From JAAYKS01 sp964479435 (lineage in GTDB: Bacteria; Bacillota; Clostridia; Saccharofermentanales; UBA5734), in contig CAYZME010000008.1 of NCBI GenBank assembly GCA_964479435.1, forward strand, positions 1 through 38,219: 38,219 bases of DNA, read 5' to 3'. The position numbers and the translations under genes were made by a program. This document shows positions 30,180 to 38,219 of this stretch, piece after piece. Numbering within the stretch: the stretch's first letter is position 1; every line of letters starts with the position of its first letter. The notes under the pieces are model-generated. The model did no database searches and was not told the origin of the DNA. It worked only from the letters and a program-made list of their open reading frames with translations.

Positions 30180-31551
30180 CTACCGCTCACCCTCCGCAAC
30201 CGTGCTTTTAACCAGGATGCTTTTCTCCCATTTTCGCGACTTCCAGCGGAAATAGACCATGGTCCCACGGATCGACTCATCGAGCGCGATGGCAATCCAG
30301 GCCCCCGCCAATCCCCACTGCAACCCGCGGCTGAGCAGGTACCCCAGCCCGATATTCACCGACCACACCAGGGGGAGCGAGATTTTCATCGTGTACATGG
30401 CGTCGCCGACACCGCGCATCGCGTACCCCACCACCATATTGCTCGAGCGCGCCATCTGGACGGCGACATCGATCAGCAAGATGACCATCCCCAGGCGGAT
30501 GATCGCCGGATCTTGTGTATACAGGCCGATCAACGGGCGCGCCAGCGCCAGGGCGCACAGCGAAAAACCAATGTTGAGCGCCAGGCCGATCCGCAAGTTG
30601 CGCAACGTGAAAGTGCGGGCTTCAGCCAGTTTGCCGGCGCCCGCCAGGTGGCCGACGACAATCTGTCCGCCCTGCCCGATCGAATATGCCCCCATAAAGG
30701 AAAAGCCCGTGATCGTCTGGGCGATGACGCGGGTGGTGAGGACGACGGTGNNNNNNNNNNAGCGGGGATAGAAAAGCGGTGACAAGAATCTGGCCGATGT
30801 TATAGGATAAAGCCTCCACACCGGAGGGCAGCGCGACTTTGAGAATGGATCCGACGACGCTCAGGACCGCGACTTGAATCTTTCGCACATACAGGCGGTA
30901 GCCGATTCTGCGGACGAGGATCCACGTCAGGGGGAACAGCGCGCAGAGCACGCTCAACACCGCCATCCAGGCGACGCCGGTCGCGCCAGTGAACGGCGTT
31001 TCAAAGGGACGCAACACGACAATCACGCTGCCGACGAGATGGACCAGATTCATGCCGAGGGCCGCATACATGGGGAAGCGCGTATACCCGTAGCTGCGGC
31101 AGATCGCGGTCGCCAGAAAATAGAGGGCATGCACGATCGACAAACCGCCGATGATGCGCAGGTAAGCCGCGCCCTCGCGCACCAGGACGGGATCGCTGAC
31201 AATCCAGCGCAGCAAGTTGGGCGCGAAAAAGAACAGCACCGCGCTGGCCGCCAGGCTGAACAGCACCTGCACGCCGGTCGCGATGACCATCACATCCGCC
31301 GCGTCTTTATCGCGTCCCGCCCCCAGTTGCTGGTTGAGCACAATTCCGGCCGCGGCGGCAAACATGGTATAAATGAGATTGACCATGTTGAATATCTGAT
31401 TGGCGGTCCCCACGGCGGCGACAACGGAATCGGAAAGACGGCCCATCAGCATGATGATCACATTGCCCATCAAAGTGCGGAGGATGTTGTCGACAAAAAT
31501 CGGCCACACAAGGCGCGTCAGTGCGCCGGGCGAAGTATCCATCTGCTGCAT
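30180..31551 (-). CDS. MATE family efflux transporter, split by an assembly gap
   Basis: MATE transporters export drugs or metabolites using a Na+ or H+ gradient. The N-terminal part (31551 down to the gap) has MQQMDTSPGALTRLVWPIFVDNILRTLMGNVIIMLMGRLSDSVVAAVGTANQIFNMV and LNQQLGAGRDKDAADVM, the usual first-half motifs. The part after the gap has GAYSIGQGGQIVVGHLAGAGKLAEAR, the matching second-half motif, and ends at a TAG. The two parts are in different frames across 10 Ns at 30751-30760; since both read well to the edges (LVTAFLSP and TTRVIAQTITGF), the missing piece probably has a different length and the gene is likely intact. The C-terminal tail is basic. Confidence 0.88.
30751..30760. 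other. Assembly gap of 10 Ns inside the MATE gene
   Basis: The flanking coding segments belong to one MATE protein but are out of frame with 10 Ns between them. The N run is therefore a placeholder rather than a measured length. Confidence 0.9.
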
Positions 31552-31837
31552 CTTTCATGCTCCCGATGATGATCGCGGCTGCAACCTGCTTGCGAAAGCC
31601 CCTGCAACCGTATAAAGATAGAGTATAGGGGATGGACGCGCGCCATACAATTGCCACCCCGGAATCAGCCTCACGGATCGAGCTCCGCTTGATATACTCT
31701 TTACAAAACAGATACCCGAATGTGCGTTTTCAAAATCCCTGATCACAATTTTCCCCGCCTGGGCTAAATAAAAGAGGAATTACCCCGCACGAGAGCGAAT
31801 AGTATAAACGGCAACAATCGCGCCAAAGGAGGCTTAT

Positions 31838-32905
31838 ATGGCAGAAAAAAACACGACCATCTTTCTTGAACTGCAAACCATCGCCCGCTCATCCAACAAT
31901 CAGATTTCGTACAAAGAGATCATGACCGTGATCGAAGCGGCCGAACTGGACCTCGACCAGACGGAGAAGATTTTGGATCGCCTGGAAGAGGCAGGCGTAG
32001 AGATCATCCCTGACCCATCCGGCGAAGAAGATACTTCCGCGTCTGAAGACGCGGATCTGGAAAACATCGAAGGGGTAGGTGTGGACGATCCCGTCCGCAT
32101 GTACTTAAAAGAAATCGGTAAAATCCCCCTGTTGACCGCCGAAGAAGAACAGATCTATGGGCAGCGCATCGTCGACGGCGACCTCGATTCCAAAAGCCGC
32201 CTGATCGAAGCCAACTTGCGCCTGGTCGTCAGCATCGCCAAGAAATATGTCGGCCGCGGCATGTCGTTCCTCGACCTGATCCAGGAAGGCAATCTGGGCC
32301 TGATCAAAGCGGTCGACAAATTTGACCACAGCAAGGGATTCAAGTTCAGCACATACGCGACCTGGTGGATCCGGCAGGCCATCACGCGCGCCATTGCCGA
32401 CCAGGCCCGCACCATCCGCATCCCCGTCCACATGGTGGAAACCATCAACAAGCTGATCCGCATTCAGCGTCAGCTGGTTCAGGAACTGGGCCGTGAGCCC
32501 GAGATCGAGGAACTGGCGGACACCATGGGCATGACCGTGGAGAAGGTGCGCGAAATCATGAAGATCTCGCAGGAGCCGGTGTCGTTGGAAAAGCCGATCG
32601 GCGAAGAAGAAGACAGCCACCTCGGCGACTTCATCCCCGACGACGACGCGTTGTCGCCCGTCGACCAGGTGACCTACACGCTGCTGCGCGAACAACTGCT
32701 CAACGCGATGGACACCTTGACGACCCGCGAAGAAAAAGTGTTGCGCCTGCGTTTTGGTCTGGACGATGGCCGCCCGCGCACGTTGGAGGAAGTCGGCAGG
32801 GAATTTGATGTCACCCGCGAGCGCATCCGCCAAATCGAAGCCAAAGCCTTGCGCAAACTCCGCCATCCGTCGCGTAGCAAAGCGCTCAAGGATTATCTGG
32901 ACTAA
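31838..32905 (+). CDS. rpoD: Primary sigma factor RpoD/SigA
   Basis: The 355-residue protein directs RNA polymerase to housekeeping promoters. A short region 1.1-like N terminus is followed by DPVRMYLKEIGKIPLLTAEEE (region 1.2), the highly conserved core RLVVSIAKKYVGRGMSFLDLIQEGNLGLIKAVDKFDHSKGFKFSTYATWWIRQAITRAIADQARTIRIPVHM (regions 2.1-2.4 and 3.0), region 3 (PEIEELADTMGMTVEKV), and region 4 with LRFGLDDGRPRTLEEVGREFDVTRERIRQIEAKALRKLRHPSRS. It has the short non-conserved region typical of Firmicutes. The -35/-10 elements reported elsewhere in this window fit its specificity. dnaG, a common upstream partner, is absent; a MATE gene lies divergently upstream. AAAGGAGG precedes the ATG. Confidence 0.98.
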   Translation: MAEKNTTIFLELQTIARSSNNQISYKEIMTVIEAAELDLDQTEKILDRLEEAGVEIIPDPSGEEDTSASEDADLENIEGVGVDDPVRMYLKEIGKIPLLTAEEEQIYGQRIVDGDLDSKSRLIEANLRLVVSIAKKYVGRGMSFLDLIQEGNLGLIKAVDKFDHSKGFKFSTYATWWIRQAITRAIADQARTIRIPVHMVETINKLIRIQRQLVQELGREPEIEELADTMGMTVEKVREIMKISQEPVSLEKPIGEEEDSHLGDFIPDDDALSPVDQVTYTLLREQLLNAMDTLTTREEKVLRLRFGLDDGRPRTLEEVGREFDVTRERIRQIEAKALRKLRHPSRSKALKDYLD

Positions 32906-32906
32906 G

Positions 32907-33578
32907 ATGGCGCGGCCGTCCTATATTACCCTCGCCCGCCCGGCGCGTGTCCGCACGGAGGAAAGGCGCTCGGTTTTCATCGCGCTGGCCGCTCCAACGG
33001 CGCGCGAAGAAGAGGCGCTCGCGCTGCTGGCCGCCGCCAAGGCCGAATTCCCCGACGCCTCGCATCACGTGTATGCGTGGGTGATCGGCGGCGCCGTGCG
33101 TTTGCAACGCTATTCGGACGACGGCGAGCCGCAGGGGACGGCGGGATTGCCGGTGTTGGATATCCTGCGCCGCCAAGCCATCGAAGACGCCACTCTGGTG
33201 GTCGTGCGCTATTTTGGCGGCACCCTGCTCGGCACGGGTGGACTGGTGCACGCGTACGGTCAGGCGGCGGCAGCGGCTGTCGCGGCCGCGCAGCCGGTGC
33301 GGATGACGCTGTCCGAATCGTATCATGTCACACTGGCATATGGAGATTATGAGCGGTTTTGCCGCCAGGCGGAACACGCCGGCTTTACGCTCCAAGAGGC
33401 AGTGTATGGGATGGATGTCGATCTCCCGGTGCTGATCCCCGCCGGGCGGGGGAGCGAACTGGAGCAAATGGTTGCCGATTGCACAGCGGGCGCGGGCCTG
33501 CTCTTACCCGGCCCGCCCGCGTACGTTTCTGCATCGCTCGTGAACACGGGCGGCGCGGTGGCGGAGGAAAAAGCATGA
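32907..33578 (+). CDS. YigZ/IMPACT family protein
   Basis: The 223-residue protein belongs to the YigZ/UPF0029 (IMPACT) family. The N-terminal domain is clear: FPDASHHVYAWVIG, LQRYSDDGEPQGTAGLPVLDILRRQ and LVVVRYFGGTLLGTGGLVHAYGQAA. The C-terminal domain resembles part of EF-G and is more diverged. The molecular role in bacteria is not settled; the eukaryotic relative IMPACT modulates translation control. It starts two bases after the rpoD stop with no clear ribosome binding site of its own, and its stop overlaps the next ATG, so translation is probably coupled along the row. Confidence 0.92.
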   Translation: MARPSYITLARPARVRTEERRSVFIALAAPTAREEEALALLAAAKAEFPDASHHVYAWVIGGAVRLQRYSDDGEPQGTAGLPVLDILRRQAIEDATLVVVRYFGGTLLGTGGLVHAYGQAAAAAVAAAQPVRMTLSESYHVTLAYGDYERFCRQAEHAGFTLQEAVYGMDVDLPVLIPAGRGSELEQMVADCTAGAGLLLPGPPAYVSASLVNTGGAVAEEKA

Positions 33579-34720
33579 GCAAAAACCCACCCCGGCCCCT
33601 GCGCCTCGCCCTGATCGGCTGCGGCCGGGTCGCCGCCAGCCATCTGCGGGCCGTTCGTCATCTTGCCGGCAAGCTGGTGCTGTGTGGGGTCGCCGACACC
33701 GACGCGGCGCGTGCGCAGTCCCTGCTGTCAGGCAGAGAGGCGCGCGGCCATCGCCCAAGCCAAACCGCCCGGGTGTACACCGATTACCGCAAAATGCTGG
33801 ACGCCGAACACCCCGACATCGTCGCGGTAACGACCCCCAGCGGCACCCACGCGGCGATGGGGATCGACAGTATGCGGGCGGGCGCCCACCTGGTGATGGA
33901 AAAACCGCTGACCCTCTCTCTGGTCGAAGCCGATCGCCTGCTCGTCGAGGCGGAGAGCCTGGGCAAACAGATCGCCGTCGGACATAAATTCCGCTACGTA
34001 CCCCTGATGCGCGAGCTGCACGACGCCGTGGCGGGAGGCCTGATCGGCGATGTGTTGCAGGGGCGTGTGCATGTGCGTTGGGGACACGATCAGGCCTATT
34101 ATGACCTCGCAGCCTGGCGCGGCACCTGGGAACTCGACGGCGGCTCCCTGATGAACCAAAGCATCCACGGGCTGGATCTGCTCTTGTGGCTGATGGACTC
34201 GCCCGCTTGCCGGGCGACCGGCCTGATCGCCCGCCGCGCGCACCGCATGGAGGCCGAAGACGTCGGCATGGCGGTGCTGGAGCTGCAATCCGGCGCCCTG
34301 TGCCTGATCGAAGGGACGACCAATACACCGCCGCGGCGCCAGGAAGCGGAAATCTCGTTGACCGGCACCAAAGGGACGTTGACGGCCGGCATCGGCGCCG
34401 GCCGTCCCCGGCTTTCTCTGCGTGACCAGCGGGGCAAGAGCCGTACCGCCGCGTTTATCCTCTCCGCGCTCTGGGACATGGCCCGCGGCCAGCGCCTATA
34501 TGAAATGCGCTGGATCGCCGCGCCGCATACGCTGCTGTACGCGGATTTTTTGGCGGCACTGGAGCAGCGACGGGCCCCCCGCGCGGACGGAGCCTCCGGC
34601 CGCGCGGCGGTCGAAACGGTTCTGGCAGTATACGCGTCGGCCTTGAGTGAACGCACGGTATCGATGCCGCTGATGGATTTCCCGCTCGAACACATGCAGG
34701 GCTTTTTTCACGATATCTAA
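33575..34720 (+). CDS. Gfo/Idh/MocA family oxidoreductase
   Basis: This is an NAD(P)-dependent sugar or cyclitol oxidoreductase of 381 residues. The Rossmann motif LALIGCGRVAASHLRAV is near the N terminus, the family motif MEKPL (about residue 108) holds the catalytic-region Lys, and GHKFRY and GGSLMNQSIHGLDLLLWLMDSP belong to the C-terminal sheet domain with the conserved His and Asp. The latter stretch is seen in UDP-sugar 3-dehydrogenases such as WlbA-type enzymes, but the substrate cannot be fixed. The ATG overlaps the YigZ stop (ATGA) and GGAGG lies upstream. No sugar-nucleotide genes are nearby. Confidence 0.9.
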   Translation: MSKNPPRPLRLALIGCGRVAASHLRAVRHLAGKLVLCGVADTDAARAQSLLSGREARGHRPSQTARVYTDYRKMLDAEHPDIVAVTTPSGTHAAMGIDSMRAGAHLVMEKPLTLSLVEADRLLVEAESLGKQIAVGHKFRYVPLMRELHDAVAGGLIGDVLQGRVHVRWGHDQAYYDLAAWRGTWELDGGSLMNQSIHGLDLLLWLMDSPACRATGLIARRAHRMEAEDVGMAVLELQSGALCLIEGTTNTPPRRQEAEISLTGTKGTLTAGIGAGRPRLSLRDQRGKSRTAAFILSALWDMARGQRLYEMRWIAAPHTLLYADFLAALEQRRAPRADGASGRAAVETVLAVYASALSERTVSMPLMDFPLEHMQGFFHDI

Positions 34721-34750
34721 CCGCCGCTTCTTGCGGGGACCTGCGGCGTA

Positions 34751-34772
34751 CGCGGCGCCGGCCGGCGCCGCG
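34751..34772. repeat. Perfect 22-base GC-only palindrome
   Basis: The two 11-base arms (34751-34761 and 34762-34772) are exact reverse complements and consist only of G and C. It lies between the oxidoreductase and ABC transporter genes. It could act as a hairpin or a protein-binding site, but there is no T-run to make it a standard terminator. Confidence 0.7.
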
Positions 34773-34823
34773 ATTCCCGTGCGGCGCCAGCCCGGTACCC
34801 GCGGCTCGCCTCGCCGGGGCGCG

Positions 34824-34832
34824 TGCTATAAT
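34824..34832 (+). promoter_or_regulatory. Extended -10 promoter before the ABC transporter
   Basis: TGCTATAAT at 34824-34832 is a perfect extended -10 element (TGnTATAAT). The -35 region is GC-rich and poor. The predicted start lies about 33 bases before the ATG at 34872. Confidence 0.6.
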
Positions 34833-34871
34833 GGCGGCGTTTGAAAAATAAAAAAGTGAGGTTGTTTAGAC

Positions 34872-36647
34872 ATGCCGACCCCGAAAAAAGGCCACGCCGG
34901 CAAGGGGCGCCGCACGGCGCTCCAAATGGTAAAAGACATGTTGCTGCTGGCGCGCCCCTACTGGAAATACATGATTATCACGCTCGCGGTCATCCTGTTG
35001 ATGACCGCGGCCCAGCTGGTGACACCGATGGTGGTGCGCGAGATCACCGGCCTGATCCGCGAACAGCACCCCGATCTGGCGCGGATGTCCATCCGGCTGG
35101 GGCTGATGCTGGCCGGGCTGTATCTGATCTCAGCGGTGTGCGGCGGCGCCCGCACCTACTTTGCCCACAAATCGGCGTGGAACTTCGTTTCCGACATGCG
35201 CATCCGCGTCTATGACCACCTGCAGGGGCTGTCGCTGGGGTATTTCCACGACCGCCAGGTGGGGCAGCTGATTTCGCGCACGATCAACGACCCGGCCAAC
35301 CTGGAGATGCTGATCGCCCACGTGGTGCCCGACCTGATCATCAACACAGTGCTGTTGGTGGGGATCTTTACTTTGTTGTTTGTGCTCAACCCGCTGCTGG
35401 CGCTGATCTCGCTGGCCTTTATGCCTTTTTTGGCGATCAGCCTGTACCAGTACGCGACTTCGGTGCGGCCGCTCTTCAAGCGCACCCAGCAATCGTTGGC
35501 CGAGTTGACGGCGACGACCAGTGAGAATTATTCCGGCATTCGTGAAATCCAGGCCTTCAACCGCCAGGATATGGGGCTGGGGCGCATCGAGCATTGCGCG
35601 TACGACTTTACGAATAAAATGATGAACGCCCTGACCAAAAGCGCGCTGTATCACCCGCGCATCGAGCTGTTCAACAATCTGACGACGGCGCTGGTGATGG
35701 CCGCCGGCGGTGTATTGGCCGCCTCCGGCCGCGTGGCGGTCGAGGATCTGGTCGCGTTTCTGATGTACCTCGCCCTGCTCCATGGCCCGGTCTCCGCGCT
35801 CGGGCGGATGAACGAGGACCTGCAGACATCGTTGGCCAGCATCGAGCGGATGGATGAAATCCTGGGTGAAGAGCCGCAGATCAAAGAGCCGGCCGACGCC
35901 GCGGACCCAGGGCGTATGACCGGGCGTGTGGAATTCCGCGACGTCTCGTTCCGCTATGTCGAGGATATGGAAGTGTTGCAAAACGTGTCCTTTACCGTCG
36001 AGCCGGGGCGGATGGTCGCGTTGGTGGGGCCGACCGGCGCGGGCAAAACTACGGTCGCCAGCCTGCTGATGCGTTTTTATGAGCCGACCGAAGGTCAGGT
36101 TCTGCTGGACGGACACCCGTTGGAACGCCTGACGACGCGCAGCATCCGCAACCACGTCAGCATCGTGATGCAGGATATTTTTCTCTTTAACGGGTCGGTG
36201 GCGGAAAACATCGCGTATGGCGTTTTAACGGCCACCCGCGCGCAGATCGAGCAGGCGGCGCGGATGGCCCGCGCGCACGAGTTTATTGTCGAGATGCAGG
36301 ATGGGTATGAGACCATCATCGGCGAGAGAGGCGTCAAATTGTCCGGCGGGCAAAAACAGCGGATTTCGATCGCACGCGCCCTGTTGCGCGATACGCCGGT
36401 ACTGCTGCTGGACGAGGCGACCGCGGCGGTGGATATGCAGACCGAAAAGCGCATCCAGGAAGCCATCGACCACGTGGTGCGCGACCGCGCGACCATTGTC
36501 ATCGCCCACCGCCTGTCGACCATTCGCAACGCGGATGAGATTCTGGTGTTGGACAAAGGCTCGATCATCGAGCGTGGCAACCACGAAGACCTGCTGGCCC
36601 TCGGCGGCGCGTACGCCAAGCTCTGGCGGCAAAGCACGGCCGTGTAG
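34872..36647 (+). CDS. ABC transporter, fused permease and ATPase (exporter type)
   Basis: This 591-residue half-transporter of the multidrug/lipid exporter type probably works as a homodimer, since no partner gene lies beside it. About residues 25-310 form the six-helix membrane domain (from YWKYMIITLAVILLMTAAQLV), with the conserved YFHDRQVGQLISRTINDP. The nucleotide-binding domain carries Walker A GPTGAGKTT (about residue 387), the Q loop in SIVMQDIFLFNGSVAENIAYG, signature LSGGQKQRISIARALL, Walker B VLLLDEATAAVD and the H loop in IVIAHRLSTI. The substrate is unknown. A GTGAGG element precedes the ATG, and a strong terminator follows. Confidence 0.95.
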   Translation: MPTPKKGHAGKGRRTALQMVKDMLLLARPYWKYMIITLAVILLMTAAQLVTPMVVREITGLIREQHPDLARMSIRLGLMLAGLYLISAVCGGARTYFAHKSAWNFVSDMRIRVYDHLQGLSLGYFHDRQVGQLISRTINDPANLEMLIAHVVPDLIINTVLLVGIFTLLFVLNPLLALISLAFMPFLAISLYQYATSVRPLFKRTQQSLAELTATTSENYSGIREIQAFNRQDMGLGRIEHCAYDFTNKMMNALTKSALYHPRIELFNNLTTALVMAAGGVLAASGRVAVEDLVAFLMYLALLHGPVSALGRMNEDLQTSLASIERMDEILGEEPQIKEPADAADPGRMTGRVEFRDVSFRYVEDMEVLQNVSFTVEPGRMVALVGPTGAGKTTVASLLMRFYEPTEGQVLLDGHPLERLTTRSIRNHVSIVMQDIFLFNGSVAENIAYGVLTATRAQIEQAARMARAHEFIVEMQDGYETIIGERGVKLSGGQKQRISIARALLRDTPVLLLDEATAAVDMQTEKRIQEAIDHVVRDRATIVIAHRLSTIRNADEILVLDKGSIIERGNHEDLLALGGAYAKLWRQSTAV

Positions 36648-36700
36648 CGGGGCGGGACCGGTCGACTCCGGCCGCCACGTCCTGGACTCGGTGATCAACA

Positions 36701-36734
36701 AAAGACCCTCCCCTGGTACCAGAGGAGGGTCTTT
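36701..36734. terminator. Bidirectional intrinsic terminator
   Basis: The 11-base arms AAAGACCCTCC (36701-36711) and GGAGGGTCTTT (36724-36734) pair perfectly around a 12-base loop. It stands between the convergent ABC transporter and purine permease genes and probably serves both. Confidence 0.85.
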
Positions 36735-36782
36735 GTGGTCTTGTCGGGCCTGCGAGATGGCGGAGCCGGTTACGCAGGGGGG

Positions 36783-38198
36783 TCAGAGATCTTTGATTGC
36801 CATGATCACAAAGTTCGCGATGAACAGCAGGGTCGCCACCAGCAGGATCGGGTGGATTTCCTTGAATTTGCCACGGCATGTTTTGACGATCACGTAGAAG
36901 ATGAAGCCGGCCGCGATGCCGTAGGAAATGTTGTACGCGAAGGCCATGATCACAACGGTGAAAAACGCGGGAATGGCTTCGTCCAAATCGTTCCATTTGA
37001 TGCCGGCAAACGACTCGCACATCAAAATGCCGACGACGATCAGTGCCGGCGCCGTGGCTTGTGCGGGGACAATGCCGAACAGCGACGCGAACGGGAGGCA
37101 CAGGAGGAACAAAACCGCGACGACGATTGAAGTCAGGCCGGTACGGCCGCCGACGCCGATGCCGGCCGCGCTCTCGACATAGGTCGTGGTGTTGGATGTG
37201 CCCAGCAACGCGCCGATCGAGGTCGCGGTCGAGTCGGCAAACAACGCTTTGTCCATCTTGGACTTGAAGCCCGAGCTGGTCTCGAGCGCGAGCTCGTCAG
37301 CCTCGTCAAAGATCCCGGTTTTACGCCCGGTGCCGATGAAGGTGCCGATCGTGTCAAACGTATCGGAAAGGCTGAAAGCAAAGATGGTGATGATCACCAG
37401 GAAGATCTTCCCGGGTTCCGCGAACATGGTTGAAAAGCCGACGTCGCCAAAGAAAGAGAACGCGACATCCTTGACATCACCCACCATGCTGACATCGAGG
37501 ATCTTTTCGGGCAGCTGTGTGACACCCATCGGGATGCCGATCAAGGTGGTGGCGACGATGCCGATCAGCATGGCGCCTTTGACTTTGAGCAGCATCAGCA
37601 CGACGATGATGACCAGCCCGATCAACGCGAGGATCGCGCCTTTTTGCGCGAAGTTCTCGAGCGCCGGAACGATCGATGAGTCGGCGATGACGGTGCCGTC
37701 ACCGAGCACGATGTTCGCGCCCGGGTCAGATGTGAACTTGAGGAAACCGGCGTTCTTGATGCCGATGTAGGCGATAAAGAGGCCGATCGCGCCGCCGATC
37801 GCGAGCTGCAGGCTTTGCGGGATGGATTTGATGATGGCTTTGCGGACTTTGGTCACCGTAATGATGATGTTGATGATACCGCAGATGAAAACCATCGCCA
37901 TGGCTTCCTGCCATTTGAAACCCAACGCGAAGCAGACCGTAAAAGTAAAGAACGCGTTGAGCCCCATGCCCGGCGCGACGGCGTACGGCACGTTGGCGAT
38001 CAAACCCATGATCAGGGTGCCGACGACGGTGGCAAGGATGGTGGCGACGAAAACGCCGCTCCATGACATGCCGGTGAGGGCCAGAATACTGGGGTTGACA
38101 AACATGATGTAGGCCATCGTGAAGAACGTGGTGAATCCCGCGATGACCTCGGTCCGGACATTGGATCCGGCCTTGGTGATGCCGAAGAATTTGTCCAT
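36783..38198 (-). CDS. NCS2 family permease (adenine/guanine/hypoxanthine type)
   Basis: The 471-residue membrane protein imports purine bases with protons. It has the AzgA/PbuG-like layout: N-terminal MDKFFGITKAGSNVRTEVIAGFTTFFTMAYIMFVNPSIL, ANVPYAVAPGMGLNAFFTFTVC, SLQLAIGGAIGLFIAYIGIKNAGFL, the motif FAFSLSDTFDTIGTFIGTGRKTG, ALLGTSNTTTYVESAAGIGVGGRTGLTS, and a C-terminal run of helices. The last two blocks are the substrate-binding signature of this subfamily. AGGAGGT sits just before the ATG. Only 21 bases upstream are visible, so a purine riboswitch, frequent before such genes, cannot be judged. Together with the Hpt-like gene it could serve purine salvage. Confidence 0.95.
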   Translation of the reverse strand: MDKFFGITKAGSNVRTEVIAGFTTFFTMAYIMFVNPSILALTGMSWSGVFVATILATVVGTLIMGLIANVPYAVAPGMGLNAFFTFTVCFALGFKWQEAMAMVFICGIINIIITVTKVRKAIIKSIPQSLQLAIGGAIGLFIAYIGIKNAGFLKFTSDPGANIVLGDGTVIADSSIVPALENFAQKGAILALIGLVIIVVLMLLKVKGAMLIGIVATTLIGIPMGVTQLPEKILDVSMVGDVKDVAFSFFGDVGFSTMFAEPGKIFLVIITIFAFSLSDTFDTIGTFIGTGRKTGIFDEADELALETSSGFKSKMDKALFADSTATSIGALLGTSNTTTYVESAAGIGVGGRTGLTSIVVAVLFLLCLPFASLFGIVPAQATAPALIVVGILMCESFAGIKWNDLDEAIPAFFTVVIMAFAYNISYGIAAGFIFYVIVKTCRGKFKEIHPILLVATLLFIANFVIMAIKDL

Positions 38199-38219
38199 AT
38201 TTACCTCCTGTGCTGATTT

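Noticed and set aside
31552..31837. Search for a small gene or riboswitch between the MATE gene and rpoD
   Set aside because: No ORF with a ribosome binding site and no strong hairpin-plus-T-run was found; it probably holds only divergent promoters that I could not place with confidence.
35130..36155. Open frame of 341 codons on the minus strand inside the ABC transporter gene
   Set aside because: Shadow of the well-supported ABC exporter; the product is rich in Arg, His and Gln without structure.
1..38219. CRISPR array or cas genes
   Set aside because: No set of regularly spaced short repeats and no Cas-like proteins were seen; the repeats found are coding (RsgI-like protein) or a simple two-copy tandem near the tRNA.

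Overview
The window looks like a piece of a low-redundancy chromosome from an anaerobic Firmicute, most likely class Clostridia. I infer this from gene content: IreB, RuvX and DUF1292 proteins in one cluster, a YdbC-type PC4 protein, meso-diaminopimelate dehydrogenase, DUF3842, a CPCC protein, an RsgI-like anti-sigma protein, an ECF transporter S component, strong AGGAGG ribosome binding sites and T-run terminators. Most of the sequence is GC-rich. Three N runs (8537-8573, 28096-28105, 30751-30760) mark a draft assembly, and two of them clearly do not have their true length.

Layout. 1-650 is the 3' end of thrS. 674-2077 holds two minus-strand genes (small multidrug export family protein, metallophosphoesterase). 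2319-4380 holds ydbC, a minus-strand ddh and an unknown membrane protein. 4454-8791 holds ligA, secG and rnr. A minus-strand HPr-like gene precedes mtaB. 10675-20570 is a long plus-strand run, largely with overlapping or nearly touching genes: ireB, a ferredoxin-type aldo/keto reductase, ruvX, two DUF1292 proteins, a DUF2156 protein, a CPBP protease, asnA, a large membrane-anchored propeller/glycosidase-like protein and a LarA homologue. A minus-strand uronate-dehydrogenase-like SDR follows. Next come a cytidylate-kinase-like/nuclease-like fusion and a divergent Hpt.

23062-23747 is a 686-base gap without protein genes. It holds a candidate minus-strand structured RNA whose 5' and 3' ends pair, and a leader with an intrinsic terminator in front of an ECF transporter S gene. 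That gene overlaps a uridine-kinase-like fusion, so the pair probably imports and phosphorylates something. DUF3842 and an RsgI-like protein with nearly identical tandem PepSY repeats follow.

27600-29965 is an accessory patch. It is AT-rich in parts and contains a toxin-like C-terminal fragment, a CPCC gene, a decayed IS256-type transposase, an orphan exported-looking ORF and a lipoprotein. It abuts the 3' end of a tRNA-Val(GAC) gene, a classic site for island integration. The rest is core-like: a MATE exporter (broken by an assembly gap), the primary sigma factor, a YigZ protein, a Gfo/Idh/MocA oxidoreductase, an ABC exporter and an NCS2 purine permease.

The most interesting items are the candidate RNA at 23081-23377, the kinase/nuclease-like fusion paired with an Hpt whose catalytic-base position is Arg, the large chimeric protein at 16207-19185 with a lost GNE-like catalytic motif, and the accessory patch at tRNA-Val.
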